DNA from: Melampsora larici-populina 98AG31
Lineage: Eukaryota > Basidiomycota > Pucciniomycetes > Pucciniales > Melampsoraceae
Assembly (NCBI RefSeq): GCF_000204055.1
Contig: NW_006768774.1
Span: 696,966-760,965 of the forward strand
Direction of reading: 5' to 3'
Length of the DNA stretch: 64,000 nt
Below the pieces are notes generated by a model that searched no databases, was not told the origin of the DNA, and saw only the letters and a list, made by a program, of their open reading frames with translations. Position 1 is the stretch's first letter, and each line of letters starts with the position of its first letter. Shown here piece after piece: positions 1 to 10,413 of the stretch. Both the position numbers and the translations under genes were made by a program.

Positions 1-825
1 AGCAAGTCAAAGTGGACAGTGTGGTGATATATTTATGAGATCAATCAAGAAAATTAATCATCATAACTTTATCAAATTATCAGGAAACTTTAGTATAGCA
101 GGAAATTTGAAATGCAGGTTTTCAGATCAATTGAAGCTCTTAGAGGCTTATGTATACTTATTAATTCAAAATTATGTCATCTTATTTCAAATATATTCTT
201 AAGATCATTATAGTTTACTTACAAAGTTATTACAAAAAGATAGGAAAAGAAAAGATAAGAAAAATTCGAAAATATGGGTGTAAAAGTTGGAAAATGGTTT
301 TTAGGGTATTAATAATTGAGTTATGGGTTTGTTAAGGTTAGAATATGAAATAACAACACTTTATTATACAGCACCAATTTTAATCTTGGAGGTTGATAAG
401 GAAAAACAGAAGTTATTAGTAGAAAGGTACTTTTTCAAGGATGGTAAACAAGGGTTATACATGTAGTTTACATATGTAGTGGTGGTAGTGATGGAAATTA
501 AGGTTGCCAAGAGGGTTTTCCGGGATTTTTAAGGTTGTAGAAGATGATGTCATATTACATGAGCAAGAAAAAGGGAGTAGCAGCTGTGGAAAGTGAAGAA
601 AATGGGTGAATTTCGTCAAAAATGAAGGTTTTCAGCTAATTACATATGTCAAATGACGTCAGATTAGGTTGGTAGATAGCTCATTCAACGCAAAAGAGTG
701 TATTACATAATGTACAAACTTTAAATCATTAGTAACTGAGGTTTATGTAAAACGTTACAGGGGAATAAGAAATTGGTGTGAATCTCGAATTTACAGTCAC
801 AAGTCAGCATGTAACACCAAAAACC
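1..825. other. Gene-free AT-rich flank
   Basis: No coding frame with a recognisable product, splice structure or family motif is visible. The sequence is AT-rich and unstructured until the inverted-repeat element that starts at 829. Confidence 0.6.
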
Positions 826-828
826 TTA

Positions 829-1772
829 GGGCCCGTTTGGCTGGAACCCAAAAACAGTTTTTGGCCAAAAACCCCACCAAAGCCAAAAACCGTTTTTGGG
901 TCAAAACAGTTTTTGGTTTTTTTCAAAAACGCCGGTGTTCGGCAACTTTGTTTGATCAAATACAAAAACCGTATTTGATCAAAAATTCATCGCTTTTGAA
1001 AAACAGCCTCAAGGCTGTTTTTCAGATCAAAAAGTCTTTTTGCCCCTCACCCTCCCTCACCTCCATCAATCACCTTCAACTCATCTCTATCTCTCCACAT
1101 GACAACACCCTTTCATTTCCTTCACACACCCCTCTCCGTTACTCAGCTTTCTTTTCTATTGTTCTCGTTTATTGACTCTATCATCATTTCAACAACTACT
1201 GTCGTCTTTTCATCGACTATTGTTGTCGTTGTTTACCAACTCTCGTCATCGTTCTTTATCAACTCTCTCGTTGTCTTTTTATCAATCCTTTTGTCATCTT
1301 TTTAAAAAGTCTATTGTTGTCTTTTATAATACAATAGAAGCAAATGAAAGACTGGGTCACTGTGACAGATGTACCTTTGCCAAAAGCTGAATACACACTA
1401 GATACAAGTTGCTCTATCTTTCAGCATCTCGACGGAGTTCAGATTATTTGTACAGAAAGCTCAAGTCTCCCTCATCATCTGCATAGGCCTATGGAGGTTG
1501 TCCAGGTGCAACTGTGATGGATGGATGGATCAATTTGAAAATGATTCAATCAAAAAAGTCTTGTCATTTCATCTTGAACAAACAGTCGAAAGGTGATCAA
1601 TGGTCAACAATGATCATTTTGATCTTTTGTTGACCTTTTTGGTCGACTGTTCGGTAATCTAAAAAGGCCGAAAAACGAAATCTCTATCCGCCCCTCAAAA
1701 ACTATTTTTCAGGGGCGGATAGAGATTTCGTTTTTGTGTAACAATTTTTGGCTAAATCAGCCGAACGGGCCC
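829..1772. mobile_element. PIF/Harbinger-type MITE, 944 bp, with TTA target duplication
   Basis: The left end reads GGGCCCGTTTGGCTG and the right end is its inverted copy with one mismatch (CAGCCGAACGGGCCC). Both ends are flanked by TTA (826-828 and 1773-1775), a 3-bp target-site duplication. A TWA duplication with GGGCC-rich termini is the usual signature of PIF/Harbinger elements and their non-autonomous Tourist-like derivatives. No transposase is encoded; short open frames inside are T-rich low-complexity sequence. The interior holds strong secondary structures: a hairpin at 998-1023, a GGTCAACAA/TTGTTGACC pair near 1600-1636, and a 31-nt stem at 1671-1735. Boundaries are exact from the sequence; the superfamily assignment is inferred from ends and duplication only. 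Confidence 0.85.
1671..1735. repeat. Near-perfect 31-bp stem hairpin inside the Harbinger MITE
   Basis: Arms 1671-1701 and 1705-1735 are reverse complements with a single mismatch (1696/1710) and a 3-nt loop. The arms carry the core CTATCCGCCCCT. Confidence 0.85.
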
Positions 1773-1775
1773 TTA

Positions 1776-4700
1776 GCTTCACAACTCAATATCTTACTCA
1801 TCACTCATCAGAAATAGGTCATATGGGTGTCATAAATGATAAGTATCAAAATAGCTACAAGATGCACTATAGTAGATCAAAATTGGACCACATCTGAAAA
1901 AATTTCTAATCTCAAAAATTGGTTTGCAGCTAGTTTACAAGGAAAAAATCACCTGTATTCATCTTAAGAAGTGCTGTACAATAAATCATTGTGTCATTTA
2001 TCACTTTTGGCTGTGAAAATTACATCATACATTAGTAACAAGATCATCACATTGTGTCATTACATGGTTTTTAGGGTTCTTTAGGCGGATTTGACTGGTT
2101 TTTGAGGCTGTTGACTATTGTAGAGGTTGTTACATGTGGATATAAGTACTCCTTGATGATTTTGGGATTGTTTTTCCCCTTTCTGCATCTTATACCTTTG
2201 TTGTAGTGTTATAAATCATCATTTATTTACTATATTTGTACTAAGATCACTTAAATCCGCCCCTTCAAAGCAAGGAGAAATTTATTTACGTGTGTCAAAG
2301 ACTATAAGTCAATTTGGGAATAATACTTAACAACAGTATTGCTAGTAATAACATAGTGTGTGGACTTTTTTTGCGCTTAAAATTTGGGAATAATACTACA
2401 CAACCGTATTGCTTTATTTCTCTGGTGCCTTTATCTTTTTCTCTGTTATCACAAAGTGGTCAGCAAGTGCCCTTGTGCTGGTTTCTTTGAAGAAGGCAGT
2501 CTTTAGACAACTTCTACTATATTACACGTAGTATATGATCCCTTCTTAGGTGTTGTAAAGCTCTTGTTGAGCTTTAAATACTACAACAGTCAAGATGTTC
2601 AATCCTGCAGAATTTCAGGCACTCCAGTGATTTGAACATCTTGAGGCTGGTTGCACCTCCAACTCAAAAACTGATGTTACCACATCCATCAAGATCTCTA
2701 AAAAAGTGCACAACACTCACAAGACAACACCTGGGAGCAGCTACATATTGTACACCCTTAAATTCCAAAGATGGACAGAATGTATCAGCAAAATTGTGAG
2801 GCTTAGCAACCTGGCCGCACCCCTTCTTGTTGTTCATTTTCTAAAGCCTCTGGCACAAGAATTTGTACGCTTCATTCCTCAACTTTCTGAACGCCTCTGT
2901 TGTTCACAAAGAAGATGAGTAATATTATGTGATTCAAGTTGAGGATGTTATTGGTCAGCTGGTGGTCATGAAGAACCCCAAAGTTGCAATTGATATTTAA
3001 GACACAACACTTTTCAGTGTTTGCCTAGCAGATATTGTGAGCCATTAAAGAGACATGATCTGTTTCTGTATATTATTTTTCCTATTATCCACTCTTAGGG
3101 ATCTGTGCAAGATAATCACAACAAAGACAAAATGGATATGAAGTAAGATCGATATGTGCATTGTATTTGTTATATAGTTTTGTAATGATTTCCCTTGAAC
3201 AGGGTTTGATGCCTGCAAGACAGCCCGTCAAATCCATCTAGCCAGTTTCCATACTTGACACTGTGTCACTCTGGATGTGTATCTGATTTCCAGCTGAAGT
3301 TACATTGAAATCTTATTTAAATCACTTTGAAATTGGCTTGAAATCCTCTTGAAGTTGGTGGTAGTCTCTCGCCTGCCAGTGAATTGTAGCAATACCTGAA
3401 GTGTCCCGCCACAAAAAGCAAAAGCAGGGCGGCTTGCTCCACCTGCGCTACAGGCCTAGCCAAAAAGTGGGTCCAAGCGCTCCTGGCTTTTCTGATCTCA
3501 TATAGCAGATCACATTTTTAGTGAGGTGCTTGCAAGTCTTGCTGTGCTCTGAAGTTTGACACAATGTATCTAGCAAGCCAATTTGAAAGATGCTGAAAGC
3601 TGTTAAGAGACAAATACCAGAACATGCCTCTTTGAATAGTGGTTGATATTCTACCGCGCATGAATGACTGAGTTCCAAGGTGATTGTTTCCGCTGATTTA
3701 TTACTGGATGTTTGTTTTACCTTCCATATATTTTTTGGCTTCTCCCTGCTCATTATGCATACACTTATTCTTGTGTTCCCCTGAAATCAAATTATACAAC
3801 AATCTGCCCGCTCTGAGAACCAAATATTGTATGTGGTGGCGTGCAAGTGGTGCGGGTTTGTCTTGTAAGCGGAGTAAGAGTGGGATTTCACCCTGTTACA
3901 AAAAAAGAAGAAGTAGATCAAAGTGGAGCGCTTCAGGTTTTGCTAGTAGCTGGGAGCTGCAAAACCACTTGGGATGCAATGGCTTGAGCTCCAGATGTGT
4001 ACAGGGTAAGGGTGAACGGTGGTTTTCACACACTGAGAGGTTTTCAAATGTGTGTTCACACGTGTGAGGTATGGGGTTGGGCAAGTGCACAAATTGGGGC
4101 TTGCCAATATTGTTGTCAAACTTGGCAACCAAAGGTTGACATGTGATTTTAGGCTTGCTACTGTGGATGCTCTGACAGCCAATTTGAGAATCATTGTACT
4201 TTTTAAAAAAGAATTGTGTCAGCAAACCCAACTTCAAATCAAAGCTTATGGGATTTGTGAGTCATGGTCATGAGCAGTACTAGACTCACTCTTGATTGGC
4301 CTCCTGTGATCACTGCACCTTGTTCATCACTTTGTACACAGCTGGCTTATTGAGGTTAGTAGCTTGAAGTTTGAGGAAGATTGATCAGGATCAGCAAGTG
4401 GATTTAAAGGATGAAGAACACTGCTTGTGGGGCAATCTGCTTCATTGTTTCACGTGTATCTGCATACTGGCCAAACAAAACCTCAGTCAGAACCAATTAA
4501 TGGGTTTTGCCCTGCAGCACATTCCCAGAAAAAAACAATCATTGTCAAATTGGCTGTACCTCATGTGGTGGGCGCAAGCTTAGGAAAAAATACGCGCCCG
4601 GGAGCGCCTCGAGGGGTCAGGCGCGCCCTCATTTTGGCTGGGGGCAAAAGAAGGTGCAGGAGGCGCAAAAAAAGGACAAAAATTGGCCAAGTTTTTGATG

Positions 4701-6750
4701 ATGGTCTGTCAGCCACATCTTCTACATCCCAGAAAACATTGATAATCTCATATTAACACCCTATAAACAAAAATCAACAGCAATAGTACAACAAAAATCA
4801 ACCAAATCAAAAAAACAAAACAATGAACATGTGTTGCTATCAATGTAGTTTGAAATTTTGTTGTTGGGGTAACTTTCAATCCAGACTGTAAATGCTTCCA
4901 CAACTGGAAGAATATGGTGTGGGGTGGTACCCATAACACACATTGATTCATTTGAAATGATTTGAAGGTGGAAGAGGGCTGATTTCAGCAGAAAACCTTG
5001 TAGATCACATGCTTAGGTTCATGGGCGCGCCCACTCCAATTCAGACCAAAAAAGATGCGCCTGGGCGCGCCCACCACATGAGCTGTACCACATCCAAGTT
5101 CATCCCCATTTCACTTTTGTCAAAAAAGTTCCTTCCTTTTTTTTCATCTACACTATTTTATGTCCCTCCCACCACTTATCCCTAATTTTTTTTTTCATTC
5201 CTGTTTCATTTTCATTCAAAAGATGTTGATCCATTAACAGGATTTGTTTCAATTTTCTAGTACAATTTATTTCATTGGTTTATTTGTTTGTTTTTTTAAA
5301 CAAGAAGGCCATGTTCAGAAGACTCATTTCTTTGCAGCTTATTATCCTTTTCATTATACATGTGAGTTAACACTTTCAAGAAAAGTAGCCATTATTTTAT
5401 TTTGTTAGCTTATTCTATATCTTTTTGTTATTTATCTTCTCACTGTAGCCCTTATTTTTGTTGGATGTTTTTTTCATTGTGTCCACCACCACCCCGTAGG
5501 GTGTTGTTATTATTATGGCAAGTTTATTACCCCTAGGCATTATGCCTCAGGGATTTTGCCCAAACGTGTTGCTCTTATGTATGTGAAAGCATTTTCACCA
5601 AGTTCCTGTATTAAGTTTACTTATTCACGTTTAAATTCCAGTTTTGTAAAACATCTTTTTGTAATTTGCTCGACTTCATATTTGATACTTGCCAGCATGT
5701 GTTGCTGGCCTCATCCCGAAATTTGCTTGGCCTACCAATTCAGTATTCATAACAGAGGTCAATCAAGTGCCGCATCTCCCAACTTTGACTTAGTCTTTTA
5801 TAAGTGTGTGAAGCATTGACAAACCTCAAAGCTACTCGGCCTCTATGTTGATGTGTGCCTGGGCGGACCTTTCCACGTGCTGTTGCGCATTTTGACGCCA
5901 ATTTCTTTGCCCAAGAAAAAAGATGGTGATCAAAATCAAGGCTGGAAAAGAAATGGATTTGGTCGTCTACGTGTTGTGAAGTTGTCCTGTGAGGCCCACA
6001 AAGCCTGCTGATCATCCCTTTGTTCCAAACGTAGGAACCTTTACTTTGACTGATCCAAAGGAAGGGAACTCCGAAAGTCAAGGCCGTGCATGAATTTGGG
6101 CTTAGACTGATCAAAGTCCCCCCCGCCCGAGTAGCTGAGGGACTTTGATAAGTTTGATTTGGGCTTGAAGCTGTCTTGAATAGATCTGAACGTTCACAAT
6201 TGCATTGTTCGGATACGGGTCAAGTAATGTTTTGATCAGTGTGCAGGTCAAAAGCGCCCTGCAAGAATTGGCCTTGGGTTGATTTAGGAGTAGGTGGCAT
6301 GCGCGCTCACATGGGAACACCGTGCAGTTAATACACTGTTTGGGAGTGATTCGTAGTGTGGAATTCAACACAAATCGTGAAAGGACGCGGTGTCCAAGCC
6401 TGGGATCAGGTTTTTGCTGAGCCCGCTATAATATTTGGTATCACGTTTGACCTGCGATTTAGAAAGTGGAACACGCTACTGAAAGCATTTTTCATCATAG
6501 TTGAGGCCTGGAAGCATTTTGGACAACGTACGTAGCTCAAAGAATATCATTCCTTTGAATCCATCTGATCGAGATTAGTGGACTGAGGGAACATTCACGC
6601 GCGGATTTGTGCATCTGACAGCCAGATTCTCAATCAAACCGGGTGACCCCGTCCAATCACAAGCAAATGCACCAGGAACAAGGTCGCGGCAGGAAAGCCG
6701 AAGTAGAATCAAAGAACGGGTGTGTTTGCAATTCGTACGCAGGGAAATCA
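1776..6750. other. Gene-free repeat-rich interval
   Basis: No gene could be supported. Open frames here are short, lack splice logic and match no family I recognise. The one structured piece is at 4550-5090, listed separately. T-rich tracts occur around 5130-5300. Confidence 0.55.
4555..5084. repeat. GC-rich inverted-repeat element with TCATGTGGTGGGCGC termini
   Basis: Near 4561-4575 the sequence reads TCATGTGGTGGGCGC, followed by a GC-rich block (to about 4640). Its inverted copy, GCGCGCCCACCACATGA, lies near 5066-5082, preceded by another GC-rich block. GGTACAG/CTGTACC continues the match just outside. The same CCCACCACATGA end recurs at about 40308-40319 beside a long-inverted-repeat element, so this looks like a dispersed family. 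No coding content is seen. Confidence 0.5.
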
Positions 6751-7044
6751 TTGTATAAGTAGAGGTCACTTTCTCCCATTCTCGATAATCCCTCATCACA
6801 ATTCCTGTTGATTTTCCTCACACTATCCCATTTTTCCAAGCCTTTGGTCATTCAAATTCTCAAAGCTATCCCTTCTCAAAAAACTTTCATCATCCTAACC
6901 TCATCTCAAAGCTTCTCTCTCACTATCACATCATCGATCTTCACGCTTTTGTGTTACCCTGATAACGCAAACGCAAGCGTCAGTGTCGGCGCTTTCAATC
7001 ATCTCATACTTCAATCATCCACATATAACCGGATTCCATAAAAA

Positions 7045-8583
7045 ATGTCTTACCTTTTTGCAAGCTCGCCTTTGATGTTCGGCATCAATATATGGCAAGT
7101 AGTCAAAAGTACCATCACTCGTACTCAAGCAAAGCTCAAACATGTAAGCAACATCAACATTGTGCTGTGTATCAATCAGACGTTCAGATCACATACTAAT
7201 CACTTGATTCCGATAATTTTCCAGTCAGCTGAGAAAAAGACTGTTCCATGCAGCATGCATATCTCGTCAAAATCAAACCCTGTCGTCGAGGTATGTTCCT
7301 TTTATCTCACTGGACAATCATCGCTGCTCGTACTGACATCCGATCCTCTTCAGACCTCGTGTATCTGCGCCAGTAGCTATCAAGTCAGAAATTTGAGGTG
7401 CGAGCTTCTAGCCGCACCCTCTGCATTTGACCAATGCCTTCCCGACATCATTGACGAGGCTGGATGCAAGGAGTTCCCGAAGACTCAGTCGCCGTCGAAT
7501 GAGGAGAAAGAATCTTCATCAATCGACAATCTGCTTGCCCTTGACTCACTTTGCAAATCAACTTCATCAAGTGAAACTAACGAAGAAGTCAACTCGGAAC
7601 CTATCGAAGTCCATAAACCAGAACCATCATCCTTCAAGCCGAACTGTGCCCCCTCGTCGTTTTTGGCTTTCCTAGAGGCATCTCACCTTGAAATGTCAGA
7701 AAGGCTTCGTAGTCAACAATCACCATCCACAACTTTGGACCTAGGATGCGCACAATTCAACTCGGCGTATTATCGCAGACATCCTCCCCCAAGTCTCCCC
7801 AAACTGAAACTCAATCAACCATCAAAAAAGCCTTTCTGCTGGAAATCAAAATTGGACCAAATCATGCGAGAATCAGGCGAGGAATGCGATGAGACGGTTG
7901 AAGAATCCTCCACAGCATTTGATCGAGAGTTAACTGGATCGTCTTCTTCAAATTCTCGTCACTCTCGCTCTTCAAGTATTTTATCAGATAGAACTTGCGT
8001 AGAATCACCTGAACTTGTCATCTCTTCAGTCAAAACACTTGAACCAAAACCCTTCTCGAGCACTCTAATTCATCCAGACACGCTCCCCCAACCTATTGTT
8101 GATGCCAAACCGATTCTTGCAACACCGTCTACTGTTTCGGCTTGTACACCCTCTTCATTTCTGGCTTTCCTAGAATCATCCAACTTGAAGATGATAACAA
8201 GGATGCAAGCAGAAAAATCAAAACAGTCGAACATGGACTTAGGATGTGTACAGTTCAACTCAGTTTATTACAGAAGAAATCCTCCTCCAAGCCTTCCCCG
8301 GTTGAAAGAGGTTAAATCATTGAAGAAGCCGTTTTGCTGGAGGACAACATTAGATGAAATGATGAAAGATGAAGAATGTGAAGATATAACAAGCGAGATG
8401 GTTGATGACACCAAGCCTCAAGTGTTCTCTCATTCCTCTCCCGTTACTCCCATTCCTCGTGCTCGTTCTTCAAGTTGTTCTTCTATCGCCACATGTGTAG
8501 AGGCGACACCTACTTCAATGTGTTCAAAACATGTTGTTTCATCAAATTCTTCTTTAGATCTTTCGCTTTCTTTATCATCATAA
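7045..8583 (+). CDS. Unassigned protein with an internally duplicated module
   Basis: I do not recognise this family. The frame from 7045 (AAAAATG context) is open for 512 codons, but two stretches look like introns whose lengths are multiples of three: 7144-7224 (81 nt, GTAAGC, CTAAT-like branch, CAG) and 7291-7353 (63 nt, GTATGT, CTGAC branch, CAG). Spliced, the protein would be about 464 residues. The notable feature is a duplicated module coded by about 7645-7884 and 8143-8376. Each copy reads C-x-PSSFLAFLE, then DLGC-x-QFNS-x-YYRR, then PPPSLP, then KKPFCW and a charged helix, followed by a Ser-rich linker ending in TCVE. The spacers are acidic and Ser/Thr-rich, so the protein is probably largely disordered. 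A possible TATA-like element lies at about 6754. No signal peptide or membrane segment is clear. Lineage restriction is inferred. Confidence 0.65.
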   Translation: MSYLFASSPLMFGINIWQVVKSTITRTQAKLKHVSNINIVLCINQTFRSHTNHLIPIIFQSAEKKTVPCSMHISSKSNPVVEVCSFYLTGQSSLLVLTSDPLQTSCICASSYQVRNLRCELLAAPSAFDQCLPDIIDEAGCKEFPKTQSPSNEEKESSSIDNLLALDSLCKSTSSSETNEEVNSEPIEVHKPEPSSFKPNCAPSSFLAFLEASHLEMSERLRSQQSPSTTLDLGCAQFNSAYYRRHPPPSLPKLKLNQPSKKPFCWKSKLDQIMRESGEECDETVEESSTAFDRELTGSSSSNSRHSRSSSILSDRTCVESPELVISSVKTLEPKPFSSTLIHPDTLPQPIVDAKPILATPSTVSACTPSSFLAFLESSNLKMITRMQAEKSKQSNMDLGCVQFNSVYYRRNPPPSLPRLKEVKSLKKPFCWRTTLDEMMKDEECEDITSEMVDDTKPQVFSHSSPVTPIPRARSSSCSSIATCVEATPTSMCSKHVVSSNSSLDLSLSLSS

Positions 8584-9465
8584 AAAGATATCATCCTTTA
8601 GTCAATTTTTTTTGTTTTCATCCATGAGGATTGTACATAACAAAACTATCATGTAAATTATCAACTTGTACTTAAATTTTTCATTTCCCTTTTCTAAAAA
8701 TCTGCAAAACATTTCCCTTTTCACTCAACTTTCCCGTGCATCATGAGTACGACCCATTCATTTGAGGTTTAACGTGGCACTTGCATGATTTCCTCGTCTC
8801 AAAACATCTGACAGTTCTCTGCCCTTTTAAACTCAAGCTGTGGTCAGGTTCAATTGCTTCATGCAAGGGGACGACTATAGTGAGTTCCTCACTGCATGTA
8901 ACAGAGAGGGCGAAAACCGTTCTCCCAGTGGAACACTTCCTAATCACTAGTGTTTGTACTGTAGACTTCATGGCTACTTTTGCCCGTTCACTTTTCTTAT
9001 CCGATTCTTCTACATCTAAACTTCCACTTCATATTTTGAAGCTCGTAAAGGAAGTGTTCCTTATTTGACACAAGTTAAACTTCGAATCGAAAACTTTCCG
9101 AAATTACTCCAAGATTCGGTGTTCTCCATTAGTCGCCTGTGAAGGTTTACTGATTAAACTTTAAAGGTACTGTGCTCATTTATCCTTTTTTGTGCTTTCA
9201 TCGTGATCTGAATATTTGAATCATATCTAGTTGTATGGAATATAATTGATATTGCATGATCTATTGCTAGAATCAGCATAAAGTATACGAATACATATGA
9301 AAAGAAAGATTGAGTTTTCTTTTCCTAATTTTTGTTCTAACCATTCCCAAGTCAGTATACTCCCCCAACAAAACTGAAATCAAAATCAAATCTCAGTTTC
9401 AAGTTTATGAGTACAATCTTTTAAATACAAAACTCACAAACTTGTTTTGAGTCGTTCTTTTTTTG
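8584..9465. other. Convergent intergenic region
   Basis: The interval holds the 3' flanks of the gene ending at 8583 (plus strand) and of mL49 ending at 9466 (minus strand). Short frames at 8741-9068 have no supporting features. Confidence 0.5.
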
Positions 9466-10073
9466 TTAAAAACCTCGATCTTGTAACCACAATTTTAATT
9501 CTTTCGTAAATTTTCCACGCATGATGATTTGACGAATTCGAGGTTTAACAATCGGACGAGATTCTGGAAAATCTAAAATGATATGTTCTTTCAATTTCTA
9601 TAGACCATCAAAAACATAAACAAAACATCAAGATCAATCTTCTACGTTTTGATATCAATTCAAGCTCTTCGGATTCGACTTACCTCAATATCACCATCAA
9701 CTCTTTTCACCAGTGTCCAAACTTGACTTAATGCCGGTTTCATCTTTGAATACACCGGCAAGGTGCCAAAGGGTATAGTACGGTTCACATGATAGGCCAA
9801 AGGATTTTCAATTGTACCTAATGGTGCCCTCCAAAGCCTATCCGGGATGACATGCGGTGTTATTTGAACCTTGGTGTTCAATGAATTCGATCGGGCTGAA
9901 GCGGGTAAAGGACTTGATTGTTCAATATCTTGTTGATTGTGAGATGGTGATACAGGGCTTGGGTCGGTAGTGATACATCGTGAGGTACACGCTAGTCTGG
10001 CGTGATTTGTAAGTTGAAGGATCGAAGGGCGACCAAAGAGGACCCGAGATAAAGAAGCGATCATAGGTGTCAT
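9466..10073 (-). CDS. Mitochondrial large-subunit ribosomal protein mL49 (Img2 family)
   Basis: mL49/Img2 is a structural protein of the mitochondrial 54S ribosomal subunit. Two exons, 10073-9684 and 9597-9466, are separated by an 86-nt intron (GTAAGT...TAG, phase 0), giving 173 residues. The C-terminal half carries the family signature: AYHVNRT, then GTLPVYS, then WTLVKRVDGDIE running across the splice into KLKEHI, ending KELKLWLQDRGF. The latter matches the conserved end of mL49 proteins (the helix before a final LxxxGF). The N-terminus beginning MTPMIASLSRVLFGRPS is Arg/Ser-rich and lacks acidic residues, as expected of a mitochondrial presequence, which is why I prefer the start at 10073. 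An in-frame upstream ATG at 10181 would add 36 residues. The gene is divergent from the Nan1/Utp17 gene. Confidence 0.88.
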
Positions 10074-10413
10074 GGAATAAATGTCAGTGAAGCAATTGCA
10101 AGCTTGACTCGAAATTTTGAAAGTGTTGAGTGATAGTCCGACCCCGTCTGTACGGTACAGCATAGGACCGTACAGATACATGTAACCAAACCACAGGTTG
10201 ACATTCGAAGTCAGCTTGAAAATTAAAATTAGAAATCATCAAAACACAACTGAACTACCAAGAAATGCTGAGCTGAACTCAAAGAACAACAAGAACAAGA
10301 AAGACAGAAATAAAGACACCACTATAGATTCATGAAAGTATCATCATTCAAGTCCAAAGCAGAAGTTTAATTCAAAAATATCATTTCATTCGATCTTATC
10401 AAACTTATCCAAA
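10074..10413. promoter_or_regulatory. Bidirectional promoter between mL49 and NAN1/UTP17
   Basis: About 340 bp separate the start codons of the two divergent genes, so both 5' UTRs and promoters must share it. No unambiguous core motif could be identified by eye. Confidence 0.6.

Noticed and set aside
778..1390. Overlapping open frames of 66-112 codons
   Set aside because: They lie inside the Harbinger-type MITE and read T-rich or hairpin sequence; no family motif.
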